From: Jeotgalibacillus proteolyticus
GTDB lineage: Bacteria > Bacillota > Bacilli > Bacillales > Jeotgalibacillaceae
Length of the DNA stretch: 64,000 nucleotides
Direction: 5' to 3'
Assembly: GCF_002926065.1 (NCBI RefSeq)
Contig: NZ_PREZ01000003.1
Location: 374,501-438,500 of the forward strand
Position 1 is the first letter of the stretch. Every line of letters begins with the position of its first letter. The notes beneath the pieces are model-generated. The model saw only the letters and a program-made list of their open reading frames with translations, was not told where the DNA came from and did not search any database. Of this stretch, positions 1 through 8,430 are shown one piece after another. The position numbers were made by a program, and so were the translations under genes.

Positions 1-268
1 GAAACGGAGTTAAGAGATGTAAAAGAAGAAACGGCTGCATCCATGGATGTGGAAAGAGGTTCATTTATTACCTTTGCCGACTACTTTTTGGACGATATTT
101 TCTCAGAGTGGACGATTCACAGCCGGATTAATAATTCAATCGGCAGCGTTGAAGACCAAATCGAAGGTAACCCGGGCGATCGGAAACCTGAAGAAACAGC
201 GAGGCCAGGTGCTTCAGCAGCAGGAAGAAGTATGGAGGCTTTATCAGGGTTGTATTGAGAACCGTTAA
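1..268 (+). pseudogene. 3' end of a coiled-coil protein gene, apparent frameshift
   Basis: The gene runs in from the left edge. Reading from base 1 gives a sensible acidic/helical sequence (ETELRDVKEE, then FITFADYFLDDIFSEW) up to about base 156. After that the frame one base further on is the sensible one (TKSKVTRAIGNLKKQRGQ, ending QGCIENR at the TAA of 266-268), while the first frame becomes proline/glycine-rich and non-homogeneous. I infer a one-base insertion near 150-160. Both halves look like one helical protein of unknown function. I do not recognise the family, and the upstream part lies outside the window. A sequencing error is an equally good explanation for the shift. Confidence 0.55.
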
Positions 269-302
269 AGAATTATTAAATGTCCTGTTTATCAGAACAT
301 AA

Positions 303-340
303 AAAGCCTGTCCCTTAAGAAGGAACAGGGTTTTTTTTAT
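303..340. terminator. Rho-independent terminator between convergent genes
   Basis: The arms CCTGTCCC and GGAACAGG, separated by a short loop, are followed by eight T on the + strand and have A5 before them, so the hairpin can serve both the + gene ending at 268 and the - gene ending at 337. Confidence 0.8.
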
Positions 341-1431
341 TGATAATTTACAACTGCCGGGCTTGGTTCGAGGTTTATTACTTCCTCGGGCGTTATGACA
401 GGCTGATCTTTATCATAGAAAATTTTAAAGCCGCCATACTGGGCTGGCTTATCGCGTACATATTTTTTATACAATGCCATCTTATCGGTAGCATCTCCCC
501 AGCCGTCAAAGTTAAGCGCGACTTGAACGTTGTCGGTCGGCTGGATGGAATCTTTATTTGTCAGCACATCTTCTGTGAACTGGTGAACGAGTAAGAACTT
601 ATCTGGAAGATTGTTTTCCTCAGTCAGCTGAGATAAGTATTCAACAGCTTCCTGAACCTCCTGACCATCTACCTGGCCAAGATCTTCTCCTGGCACTTCG
701 CCTTCATCAACCTGGAATTCGGTGTCAATCGCCAGGTTTACATTTGGGTGCTTAAGCCATTTTTCAAGGCTCTTCACCTGGTTCATCACAGTATCGGTTC
801 CAAGCTGGATATCAAGCAGCACTAGTGCATCGTGCTTCTCTGCAAGATTTATATACTCCTCGATTTTTTCATCAGGCAGCTGGCTTACGAATGTTCCATC
901 TGGACCTGGTTCACGGTGTGCCATTGTTGTGATCAGTTCAATCGTTGGAATCGCCGGACGTTCAGGATCAGCATCTGAGTAAGCCTGCGCCTGTTCCTTC
1001 AGCTGCGCCATAAACTCCTCAGGTTCCAATGTCCCGAGAATTCCCATGTTTTCAGATTGAGGGGTGCCATAAAAAGCTACAAGACGGTGATCCTTCAATG
1101 GTCCGTTCGTCTGATCCTCCATGCCTTCTGCCAGTGTTTGGCCGACAGGGATAGAACGGGTGGAGTCGCCGCCAAGCGCCATCTGCTGATCAGGCATGTT
1201 ATTTAGGTCTTCCTCACTTAAGCGTTCCTCTAACGGAACAGCATCCGCTGAGGGCTCTAATGCCTGGTAAGGTACCTCGGGATCAGATTTCTCTGGTGCC
1301 TCTTCTTTTTCAGGCTGCGTTTCTTCTTCTTGTTGAGGAGCTTCTTCAGCTTCTTCTGAAGTCTGGTCTGAACATGCTCCTAGAAGCAGAAGAAGTAAGG
1401 CCGCTGCCAGCAGCCATGTGATTTTTTTCAT
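337..1431 (-). CDS. Secreted lipoprotein, TIM-barrel-like, function unknown
   Basis: A 364-residue protein beginning MKKITWLL with a hydrophobic core and lipobox LLGAC, so it should be lipid-anchored outside the membrane. A Glu/Gln-rich low-complexity linker (about residues 25-60) is followed by a globular domain with alternating beta strands and helices, for example HRLVAFYGTP, IPTIELITTMAH, ALVLLDIQLG, NLAIDTEFQV and KFLLVHQF. That pattern suggests a TIM barrel of glycoside-hydrolase type, but I see no catalytic pair I can assign. ATG at 1431 is preferred over a GTG at 1443 because it places the signal peptide normally. It is a single-gene unit ending at a shared terminator. Function is not known. 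Confidence 0.75.
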   Translation of the reverse strand: MKKITWLLAAALLLLLLGACSDQTSEEAEEAPQQEEETQPEKEEAPEKSDPEVPYQALEPSADAVPLEERLSEEDLNNMPDQQMALGGDSTRSIPVGQTLAEGMEDQTNGPLKDHRLVAFYGTPQSENMGILGTLEPEEFMAQLKEQAQAYSDADPERPAIPTIELITTMAHREPGPDGTFVSQLPDEKIEEYINLAEKHDALVLLDIQLGTDTVMNQVKSLEKWLKHPNVNLAIDTEFQVDEGEVPGEDLGQVDGQEVQEAVEYLSQLTEENNLPDKFLLVHQFTEDVLTNKDSIQPTDNVQVALNFDGWGDATDKMALYKKYVRDKPAQYGGFKIFYDKDQPVITPEEVINLEPSPAVVNYQ

Positions 1432-1663
1432 GATGTCTTCCACGTCCTTTGCTTTGAAAATGATTGGGGATATAGGAACAATATAGAAACCACCCTAACA
1501 TATTTTCCTATCGCTGCGTCTATTGTAATTAGATTGAAACAGAATTATAATGACCCAGCCCTGCTGAAATCAGCACGCCCAATAATAGAAATCTACCCTT
1601 TAACCTCCTCTCTAAAGCACGAATAAGTCAATAAGAGTACAGCGGTTTACATGCTGCATATTT

Positions 1664-1734
1664 ATTTCCACTTCAGAGGAAGCTTTCCCGCTTGAATCCC
1701 CCAGAGTCGCCCCCTTTCGCTCCAATCGTCTCCA
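1664..1734 (+). repeat. GC-rich repeat, family 1, degenerate short copy
   Basis: It contains CTTCAGAGGAAGCTTTCCCG then CCCCCAGAGTCGCCCCCTTT, matching the outer arms of the fuller copies at 12.4, 20.0 and 49.0 kb, but the inner hairpin is missing and many bases differ. Confidence 0.65.
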
Positions 1735-1744
1735 TAAACGCAAA

Positions 1745-1779
1745 AAACCTGCAATCCGTAAAAAGATTGCAGGTTTTCT
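1745..1779 (-). terminator. Terminator of the YtkA-like gene
   Basis: A 12-bp stem AAACCTGCAATC/GATTGCAGGTTT with an 8-base loop. Read on the - strand it ends in a run of six T, directly after the gene ending at 1794. Confidence 0.85.
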
Positions 1780-1793
1780 TCTATATAATATGA

Positions 1794-2294
1794 TTAATGC
1801 TCGTGACCTTCGTCTTCTCCATGCCCTTCATGGTCGCCGTCCATATGACTGCTTTCCTGATTGCCGGCATTTTCTTCGGCTGTATTAATCTGCTCTTCCG
1901 TTACCTCGCCTACTACGAATTGTTTTTTAGGCATTATATGCATATCACGGGCTGTGACATGGGTTTGGATTGTATAGACGCTATCCTCTTCGAATGTATG
2001 ATTGACCTCATATACACCATCTCCAACATGCTCTGCCTCATAGCGCTCGCTCTCGCTGCCTTCAACGTCATTCCATAGCTCAAACATTACCTCATGTGCG
2101 TCATCCACTGGATCGCCTGCTTGTGTCAGCCGTACCTGCAGTGGAACCTCTTCCTGAGAAGCTGCGTTTTCAGGTATAATGATTTCTGCCTCCACCAGTG
2201 CGGGTGCTTCAGTTTGCTGCGTTTCAGTCTCTCCGTTACAGGCTGTTAGCAAAAAAGCCATTAACGCAGCCAGACTGATCATCCATTTTTTCAT
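1794..2294 (-). CDS. YtkA-like (FixH-type) lipoprotein with His-rich tail
   Basis: A 166-residue lipoprotein with lipobox LLTACNG. The middle (about residues 35-130) reads like the YtkA-like beta-sandwich domain: VPLQVRLTQAGDPVDDAHEVMF, YEVNHTFEEDSVYTIQ and HVTARDMHIMPKKQF. The C-terminal 17 residues are His/Asp/Glu/Gly-rich (HMDGDHEGHGEDEGHEH), a likely metal-binding tail. It lies 17 bp after the PepSY membrane protein and is probably co-transcribed with it. Family members are linked to copper or haem-copper oxidase biology. A metal-handling role here is inference. Confidence 0.8.
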   Translation of the reverse strand: MKKWMISLAALMAFLLTACNGETETQQTEAPALVEAEIIIPENAASQEEVPLQVRLTQAGDPVDDAHEVMFELWNDVEGSESERYEAEHVGDGVYEVNHTFEEDSVYTIQTHVTARDMHIMPKKQFVVGEVTEEQINTAEENAGNQESSHMDGDHEGHGEDEGHEH

Positions 2295-2311
2295 TATTTA
2301 CACTTCCTATT

Positions 2312-3706
2312 CTACGTTGTTTTCCCGTGAAACCATCGCTGTAATGTGGGGACTCTTTTTACAATCAGCCAGTCAAAAATGACGACTAAAATAATCGAGA
2401 GGCCGACAAGCGGCATGATGATTCCACCTATAATCATTCCAATAAAGAGGGTTCTTGTCACTTTTTTGCTAACCGGTTTTTTCGGGCTGCCCAGTCCCTC
2501 CGGCTTTCTTTTTCTCCACATAATAAATGAACTGATCACTATTCCGATAATCGCAAGACAGGTAATTAAGCCAAGAAACTGATTAAACCAGCCAAACAGA
2601 CGGCCTTCATGCAGGGCAATGCCTGCCGTAATCCCTTTTGCGAGCATTCCGTAATCAGAAAACCGGACATCTGATAACACGCCGCCTGTATATTGATCAA
2701 GATGCAGCGTGGCATTATCCCAAGGTGCATTATGAGAAGCTGCGATCGTATAAACACCGTCTTCTCCCATCGGCATCGAAATCGTATAAGGCTTCGCCAC
2801 TTTCTCCATTGATGCTACCATTGTAACATCATCAATTGAAATCGTCTGGTATCCACCTGCAACCGATGCTGGAACCTCATTATTTTGAGAGGCCCATGGT
2901 ACATCCTCCGCTACGTCTTCTGCACGTACAGCAGACAGCGGTTTTTCTCCAAAGGAATGAGCAAATGCAGGATAGCCGCTGTTTGTTGAAACAGCTAAAC
3001 GATTAATCTGCTCACCCATAACTCCCGACCAGGGAAGACCTGTGGCAATCAGGACGACAATCATAATCGAGAACCAAAATGCCGGCACCGCGTGAAGATC
3101 CCGCCAGAACATACGTCCTCTGGCATTTAAACGCGGTAAAACCGTTCCCCATACCGACTTTATATTTCTAGGCCACCACATGTAGAGCCCTGTAATTAAT
3201 AAAATAATGGTCCAGCAGGCGGCAAGCTCTACTAAACGATTCGCAAAGGTTCCTCCAACGATCAGCTCACTATGAAGCTTTTTAAAAATTTCAGTAAACT
3301 TCTCACTCGTAATCAGTTCCCCTTGCACATTTGCCGTATAAGGATTTAAATAAACGGATTTTGCCACCCCTTTATCCATAATCCCGACTTCAACCGTTCT
3401 TGTGTTTTCTTCATACACCTTATAGGCTGTAACGCTGGCTTCAGGATAAGATTCCTTTACTGATCCAAGCATGACTGAAGCTGGCAATGCCTGGCTTCCC
3501 ATTTCACTAACCCGGTATTGATCCTGATAAAGCCAGCCTTCAATTTGAGGCTTAAATAAATAAACACCTCCACTAAAAGCAAGAATGAGCAGAAAAGGCG
3601 ATGCAAACAACCCGGCATAAAAATGCCAGCGCCATACTGCCTGATACCATGCTGCACGATTATTTTTAGGGCTTGTTGTCTGTTTTTTTTCTTTTTCTTT
3701 CCTCAT
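2312..3706 (-). CDS. PepSY-associated transmembrane protein
   Basis: A 464-residue membrane protein of the PepSY_TM family. It opens with a basic cytoplasmic segment, then a first membrane helix (about 30-52, with the family-typical WHFYAGLFASPFL). A PepSY domain with TAYKVYEENTRTVEV and VYLNPYTANVQGE follows. Further helices lie near 165-180, 212-232, 380-400 and 425-455, with an extracellular PepSY-type region between about 300 and 350. His residues lie near the ends of the first and later helices. Relatives are often called iron-regulated membrane proteins and are proposed to be reductases or transport partners. I see no clear Fur box upstream. It is the first gene of a two-gene unit with the YtkA-like lipoprotein. 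Confidence 0.85.
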   Translation of the reverse strand: MRKEKEKKQTTSPKNNRAAWYQAVWRWHFYAGLFASPFLLILAFSGGVYLFKPQIEGWLYQDQYRVSEMGSQALPASVMLGSVKESYPEASVTAYKVYEENTRTVEVGIMDKGVAKSVYLNPYTANVQGELITSEKFTEIFKKLHSELIVGGTFANRLVELAACWTIILLITGLYMWWPRNIKSVWGTVLPRLNARGRMFWRDLHAVPAFWFSIMIVVLIATGLPWSGVMGEQINRLAVSTNSGYPAFAHSFGEKPLSAVRAEDVAEDVPWASQNNEVPASVAGGYQTISIDDVTMVASMEKVAKPYTISMPMGEDGVYTIAASHNAPWDNATLHLDQYTGGVLSDVRFSDYGMLAKGITAGIALHEGRLFGWFNQFLGLITCLAIIGIVISSFIMWRKRKPEGLGSPKKPVSKKVTRTLFIGMIIGGIIMPLVGLSIILVVIFDWLIVKRVPTLQRWFHGKTT

Positions 3707-3994
3707 CGTGATTTCTCCCGTCCAATTGCCTAAGCGCTTTATTTTCTCATCGTGTACGTTCTATAAGGTTATTATTCATTTATGCTGTTAATTACTTTTC
3801 CTTAACCACCATACAAAATAAATGTGAGGTAATTATGAAGAAACTTGAATTTTTTTATGATTTATAGTGGACAAGAATAAGGTTCTTACTAAATTGGACA
3901 AAAAATAGAGGCTGGACGAATGTCTCAACCTCTTGAACACGGTTCCTTAAGTATTTGATCAGTTATGAATTGACTTTATTTCTTGTACAACCAA
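3707..3994. other. Intergenic control region between PepSY and SCO genes
   Basis: AT-rich. It holds the promoter side of the PepSY gene and a hairpin terminator at 3904-3934 for the SCO gene. No other gene is seen. Confidence 0.5.
3904..3942 (-). terminator. Terminator made of a GAGACA-type hairpin
   Basis: AGAGGCTGGAC and GTCTCAACCTCT form an imperfect stem followed on the - strand by ATTTTTTG. CACGGTTCC downstream matches the start of the composite repeat seen at 7.6, 12.3 and 31.5 kb. Confidence 0.75.
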
Positions 3995-4561
3995 TTACTG
4001 ATACCTTTTCACTTCATCTACGATTTTTTCAATTACTTCAGGATCCGTAAAACTAAACTCGTTGACAAGGATTCCATCGGGATTGACCACATAGAAATTA
4101 ACGCCGTGAATTACCTGGTCGGCTTCATTCGGCTTGTTGACGAGGGTCTGAAACTCATCGAGAGCAAACCGCTCGATTTCCTTCTGCGAGTAGCCGCTAA
4201 GCAGCTGCCAATTTGAATCGTCGTCTGTAAAGCGCGCAAGATATTCCTTTAATATTTCCGGTGTATCAACGGTTGGGTCCACACTAAATGAGACGATTTC
4301 TGCATCCAGATTCTGCTCACGAAGCTCATCCTGAACCTGCTTCATCGTTGACGTCATAGGCGGACATACCGTCTCACAATTTGTAAAGATGAAATCGGCA
4401 ATCCACACCTTCCCCTCCAACTGCTCAAGACCAAACGCTTCTTCATGCTGATTGGTAAAGGTAAATCCACTAACCTTTGGTCCTTCCGGCTGAAAGGGTG
4501 AGCAGGATGCTAAAAGAATACAGCTGACGAATAATAGAATTCCTGCCAATTTTTTATTCAT
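3995..4561 (-). CDS. SCO1/SenC family copper-binding lipoprotein
   Basis: A 188-residue lipoprotein (lipobox LLASC, Cys20) with a thioredoxin-like fold. The copper ligands are visible: Cys62 and Cys66 in NCETVCPP and His152 in VIHGVNFYVV, with VSFSVDP between them. SCO proteins deliver copper to the CuA centre of cytochrome c oxidase or reduce its cysteines, outside the membrane. ATG 4561 is chosen over an upstream start because it gives a proper signal peptide. It overlaps the end of the histidine kinase by 8 bp, so the two are translationally coupled. The product resembles YpmQ of Bacillus. Confidence 0.92.
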   Translation of the reverse strand: MNKKLAGILLFVSCILLASCSPFQPEGPKVSGFTFTNQHEEAFGLEQLEGKVWIADFIFTNCETVCPPMTSTMKQVQDELREQNLDAEIVSFSVDPTVDTPEILKEYLARFTDDDSNWQLLSGYSQKEIERFALDEFQTLVNKPNEADQVIHGVNFYVVNPDGILVNEFSFTDPEVIEKIVDEVKRYQ

Positions 4562-5978
4562 CTTTTTTCTCCCCGCTGCCAGCCTGTATTGGAAACTCAG
4601 CACTGGCAATAATTTGTCCGTTGTCATTACGGGAAACCGAAAAGTTACCGCCCTGAAGCTGGACGATTTCCTTCACAATTGATAAGCCGAGTCCGGTTCC
4701 ACCGGTTCCCCGATTCCTGGCTTTATCCGTCCGGAAAAAACGCTCGCCTAAACGGGATAAATCCTCCTCTGAAATTGTATCACTCTCATTAACCACACTG
4801 AAACGGACATTCTCTATATCTGTTTGAAGGTGAAGAGAAATAACGCTGTCAGGAGGAGCATATTTTACGGCGTTATCAATTAAATTATAAAAAATTTGCT
4901 GGATACGCTTCGCATCATTTTCAACAATCAGTTCATCATCCACTGTATAGTTAAACGAAATATTTTTTTGAGAAGCCAAGATATGAAATAAATCAGCTGT
5001 GTCGTATAAAAGCTGGCCAAGCGCAATCGGCTCAAGCTCCAGCTGATAGACTTTTTCTTCAAGTACGTTAAGCTCTACCAGATCTGAAAGGAGCTTCGAA
5101 AGCCTTCCAATTTCCTGCTCAATTGTTTCAAGGTAACGTCTTTGTTCCTCTGGTGATTCGTACATACCATTTTTCAACACCTCGGTGTAGCCGTTTATAT
5201 AGGTAAGAGGGGTTCTAAGCTCATGAACAACACTTGAAAGAAATTCTTTTTTTCTTTCCTCCTGATGCTCAAGCGCCTCGCTCATTTCATTAAACGCTGC
5301 ACTCATTTGCCCAATCTCATCGATCTGTTCGATCTCAAGCCGGCTCTGGTAGTTTCCTTTTGATACTTCCTTTGACAGCTCCTGAATAGACACCAGCGGC
5401 TTAAATAAAGATTTTTTTATTCGATTAATCACATACACAAACCCTGCAAAGAATAGGACGCCAATAACGAGTAAAATCGGAATGCTGTTTCCAAAAACCT
5501 GAGACAAGCCGGCAAGCGGAACATAAATATAGATGAATCCAAGGACATTATTTCCATCGGTAATCGGGTAAATTGCACCGATCACTTCTCTCTTGAAATT
5601 CTCCACATAGCCTTCCTTCAGGATCGACTCTCCGCTTAAAAGCGTTTCTTCATCTCCGGGAGCGACAAGAGGCTCGTCCCCAATCAAATAAGGAAATGAA
5701 TCATTAAGCTCCTCTAATTCATCCACAACAAGCACATCGTACTCAGAAACCACATTGTACCAGTGAATTTTTTCGATAATATCTTCAGTCAGCTCTCCGT
5801 AATGGTAATGCGCCGCTGTTCGCTGTCCCTGATACTCCACTGATTCACGTATCGTATTAATGTATAGATCCTTATATAAAAAATGCAGAAAAACGAATGA
5901 GAAAATCAGCGAAAACGCAACACTTCCCACAAGCAGCAGCACAATTTTACGGCTAAAATTTAACTTCACCTTTTTCAA
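4554..5978 (-). CDS. Membrane sensor histidine kinase
   Basis: A 474-residue OmpR-class sensor kinase. Helix 1 spans about residues 11-33 and helix 2 about 164-185. Between them lies an extracellular domain of roughly 130 residues. A HAMP linker follows (about 186-240), then HisKA with the phosphorylated His252 in VVHELRTPL. The HATPase domain has N box LIDNAVKYAP and G box GTGLGLSIV. It is preceded 3 bp upstream by its response regulator and overlaps the SCO gene, so the three form one operon. The stimulus is unknown. Linkage to SCO suggests copper or redox state. Confidence 0.95.
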   Translation of the reverse strand: MKKVKLNFSRKIVLLLVGSVAFSLIFSFVFLHFLYKDLYINTIRESVEYQGQRTAAHYHYGELTEDIIEKIHWYNVVSEYDVLVVDELEELNDSFPYLIGDEPLVAPGDEETLLSGESILKEGYVENFKREVIGAIYPITDGNNVLGFIYIYVPLAGLSQVFGNSIPILLVIGVLFFAGFVYVINRIKKSLFKPLVSIQELSKEVSKGNYQSRLEIEQIDEIGQMSAAFNEMSEALEHQEERKKEFLSSVVHELRTPLTYINGYTEVLKNGMYESPEEQRRYLETIEQEIGRLSKLLSDLVELNVLEEKVYQLELEPIALGQLLYDTADLFHILASQKNISFNYTVDDELIVENDAKRIQQIFYNLIDNAVKYAPPDSVISLHLQTDIENVRFSVVNESDTISEEDLSRLGERFFRTDKARNRGTGGTGLGLSIVKEIVQLQGGNFSVSRNDNGQIIASAEFPIQAGSGEKKDE

Positions 5979-5981
5979 CCA

Positions 5982-6656
5982 TCACACCTCGAGTTTATAG
6001 CCTAATCCCCAGACTGTTTTTATGAGCTCGCCATGCTGCTTCATCTTCATGCGAAGCGTTTTAACATGTGTATCCACGGTTCGTTCCGTTCCGCTGTAAT
6101 CATGGCCCCATACTGTTTCCATTAAATATTCTCTCGTTACAACACTGTTTTTGTTCGTCATTAGCAGCGATAAAAGCTTAAATTCCTTTACGGTTAAAGA
6201 AAGCTCCTGTTCATCGATGAACGCCCGGTGGCTCGTCTGATCAAGTGAAACGGGTCCAGCTTTTAACAGCTCTTCTTTTCGAAAATTCGGATCTGTTCTC
6301 CGCAGCACGGATTCAATTCTTGCAAGCAGCTCGCCTGAGTGAAAAGGCTTGACCAAATAATCATCCGCTCCAAGCCTTAACCCCTTAACCTTATCCCACT
6401 CTTCACCTTTTGCGGATAAAAAGATTACCGGTGTATTTGAAGTCTTTCTCAGTTCTTCAGTAAATGTGAAGCCATCCATATACGGCATCATGACGTCTAC
6501 GATCATGATATCCGGCTGATCTGAGGCTGCTGCTTTTAAGGCATCAAGTCCATTCGCCGCTTCAAGCACCGCGTATCCCTCCTGTACTAAGAATGATCGG
6601 ATCAGCTTTCTCATCGCCGCTTCATCGTCCACAATTAATATTTTCCGAACACTCAT
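5982..6656 (-). CDS. OmpR/PhoB-type response regulator
   Basis: A 224-residue regulator. The receiver domain has the acidic pocket DDE (residues 10-12), phospho-acceptor Asp54 in MIVDVMMPYMDG and a conserved Lys in YLVKPF. The C-terminal winged helix (about 130-224) has the family pattern LTVKEFKLLSLLM and RTVDTHVKTLRMKM. It leads the operon with the kinase and the SCO lipoprotein. Confidence 0.95.
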   Translation of the reverse strand: MSVRKILIVDDEAAMRKLIRSFLVQEGYAVLEAANGLDALKAAASDQPDIMIVDVMMPYMDGFTFTEELRKTSNTPVIFLSAKGEEWDKVKGLRLGADDYLVKPFHSGELLARIESVLRRTDPNFRKEELLKAGPVSLDQTSHRAFIDEQELSLTVKEFKLLSLLMTNKNSVVTREYLMETVWGHDYSGTERTVDTHVKTLRMKMKQHGELIKTVWGLGYKLEV

Positions 6657-6913
6657 CTATATTCCCCGTTTCCAGTCACCGGAATTTATCATATATCACC
6701 ATTTTACCGGGTATGTGTGAAGTTAATGTGAAAGAGACCTTTTCGGTTAGCTTCTTCATGAATTTAGTTTATCATACGGGATCGCTAGGTTGCGGTCATT
6801 ACTTTAGGGAAAAGTTGGGGAGGGATTAAAGCGGTAGGAGGTACTCGATTTAGATGCTTACTTCACTAATTGTAAGCTCCCTTTTCATAATTCATTCACA
6901 TTCCTGCATATAA

Positions 6914-7617
6914 TTTTCCAATAATGGCTTTTCCCGCAGATCCCTTCGTGGTTTGTTAGCCTTTATCTCACCGTGCTCATTGCCCTTATATCCATCTTTT
7001 TTATCCTACATAACAGGAGTATCCGTTAGTCAGCTTAGAGATGATCAATCTTCAAAGATTAACTATGACGTACTTATGCATTCGGTCTTTTTTTCATTAG
7101 GCTTTTCAGCAATTTATTATGCATTGGGCTTTTCAATGAGTACCCTTGGACAGTTTTTTACCCAATATCAGGTTTTAATTCGAATGCTTGGCGGGATTTT
7201 TCTCGTTACAATGGGATTTTTTCTTTTAGGCGTTTTTAAACCGGGATTTATGTTTAAAGAGGTCCGGTTAAAGCACAACAAGAAAAAAACAAGTTATTTA
7301 AACTCGTTTGTTGTCGGACTGATATTCGCAGCCGGCTGGTCACCTTGTATCGTCCCGACCACAGCCAAACCTTTCTAAATGTTACAGCGTATTCACTAGG
7401 TTTTTGTATCCCATTTATACTGATGGCCTTATTTATTACAAAAACGAAGCTGCTGGTGAAGCACTCTGCTTCTTTGATGAAAATCGGCGGAGTAATAATG
7501 ATTTTATTAGGGATTGCTTTGTTTTTTGATTTTATGCTTTACCTTAATATGTGGACCTCGGAACTCCAATACAGATTTAATGATTTCTTTAATTTAAATT
7601 TCATTTTCTTTAACTAA
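6914..7617 (+). pseudogene. Decayed ccdA (cytochrome c biogenesis/thiol transport)
   Basis: The reading frame around 6953-7378 encodes typical CcdA segments: FISPCSLPLYPSFLSYITG, a helix near LGFSAIYYALGF, and GWSPCIVP, which holds the second active-site Cys of this disulfide-passing membrane protein. The frame then breaks. Downstream, in another frame (7345-7617), VTAYSLGFCIPFILMALF and later helices continue the family. The segment normally lying between GWSPCIGP and the next helix is missing, so there is a deletion plus a frame change. The N-terminus before LLAFISPC has also lost a recognisable start. Next to the SCO operon, this looks like a lost electron donor for extracellular thiols. 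Confidence 0.8.
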
Positions 7618-7639
7618 TCCTGTTTGGATGCAAGAAAAA

Positions 7640-7686
7640 AGGCTGAGACAAATGTATGTCTCAACCTCGTTAGTCCGGTTCTAAAA
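7640..7686 (-). terminator. Terminator with GAGACA hairpin, repeat arm without GC-rich insert
   Basis: AGGCTGAGACA and TGTCTCAACCT pair across a 6-base loop and are followed on the - strand by six T. Next to it, CCGGTTC is joined straight to TAAAATTATTA, the two flanks that enclose about 130 bp of GC-rich DNA at 12.37-12.50 kb. Confidence 0.85.
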
Positions 7687-7692
7687 TTATTA

Positions 7693-8415
7693 TTATTCTA
7701 CAAGCTGAATAAATTGTCTTGTGCGGTCGTGTGACGGGTTTTCAAAGAAGGTTTTTGGATCAGCTGATTCAATGATCCTTCCCTGATCCAGCATAATAAT
7801 ACGATCCGCTACTTCCTTTGCAAATCTCATTTCGTGGGTAACGACCACCATTGTCATTCCTTCCTGAGCGAGCTGCTTCATAACAGCAAGCACTTCGCTT
7901 ACGAGCTCAGGATCAAGTGCTGAAGTCGGTTCATCAAACAGCATGACCTTCGGCTCCATCGCAAGGGATCTCGCGATGGCTACACGCTGCTTTTGACCGC
8001 CGGACAGCTTGCTTGGGTAGACATCCGCTTTTTCAGCAAGTCCTACCTTTTCAAGAAGCTGCTTTGCGTGCTTAATGGCTGCTCCCTTTTCCTTTTTCTT
8101 CACCATCATCGGTGCTTCAATAATGTTTTCGAGCACGGTTTTGTGAGGAAAAAGATTGAAATGCTGAAATACCATTCCTACCTCTGCCCGTATTTTATTT
8201 AAGTTATCTTTTTTTATATTTACGGGCTTCCCATCAAGAATGATTTCCCCATGATTAATCATTTCCAAAAAATTAAAACAGCGGAGGAGTGTACTTTTGC
8301 CGGATCCTGAAACTCCGACCAGCACGACTACTTCCTGAGGCTTTACATGGAGGTCGATCCCTTTTAACACTTCTAAATCGCCAAATGATTTGTGTATATT
8401 CTTAGCTATAATCAC
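7693..8415 (-). CDS. Polar amino-acid ABC transporter, ATPase
   Basis: A 240-residue ABC ATPase of the GlnQ/PAAT type. Walker A is GVSGSGKST, the signature is LSGGQKQRV, Walker B is [11 protein letters not shown] and the switch His is in VVVTHEM. It is the last gene of a three-gene transporter operon (binding protein, permease, ATPase) and lies 15 bp after the permease. It energises import at the cytoplasmic face. Confidence 0.95.
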   Translation of the reverse strand: MIIAKNIHKSFGDLEVLKGIDLHVKPQEVVVLVGVSGSGKSTLLRCFNFLEMINHGEIILDGKPVNIKKDNLNKIRAEVGMVFQHFNLFPHKTVLENIIEAPMMVKKKEKGAAIKHAKQLLEKVGLAEKADVYPSKLSGGQKQRVAIARSLAMEPKVMLFDEPTSALDPELVSEVLAVMKQLAQEGMTMVVVTHEMRFAKEVADRIIMLDQGRIIESADPKTFFENPSHDRTRQFIQLVE

Positions 8416-8430
8416 TCCGTGACCCCCTCA

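Larger units (their letters stand above)
1446..1793. other. Intergenic stretch with a decayed repeat copy
   Basis: No convincing gene is seen here. It holds a degenerate copy of the GC-rich repeat (about 1664-1734) and the terminator of the next gene. Confidence 0.6.
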
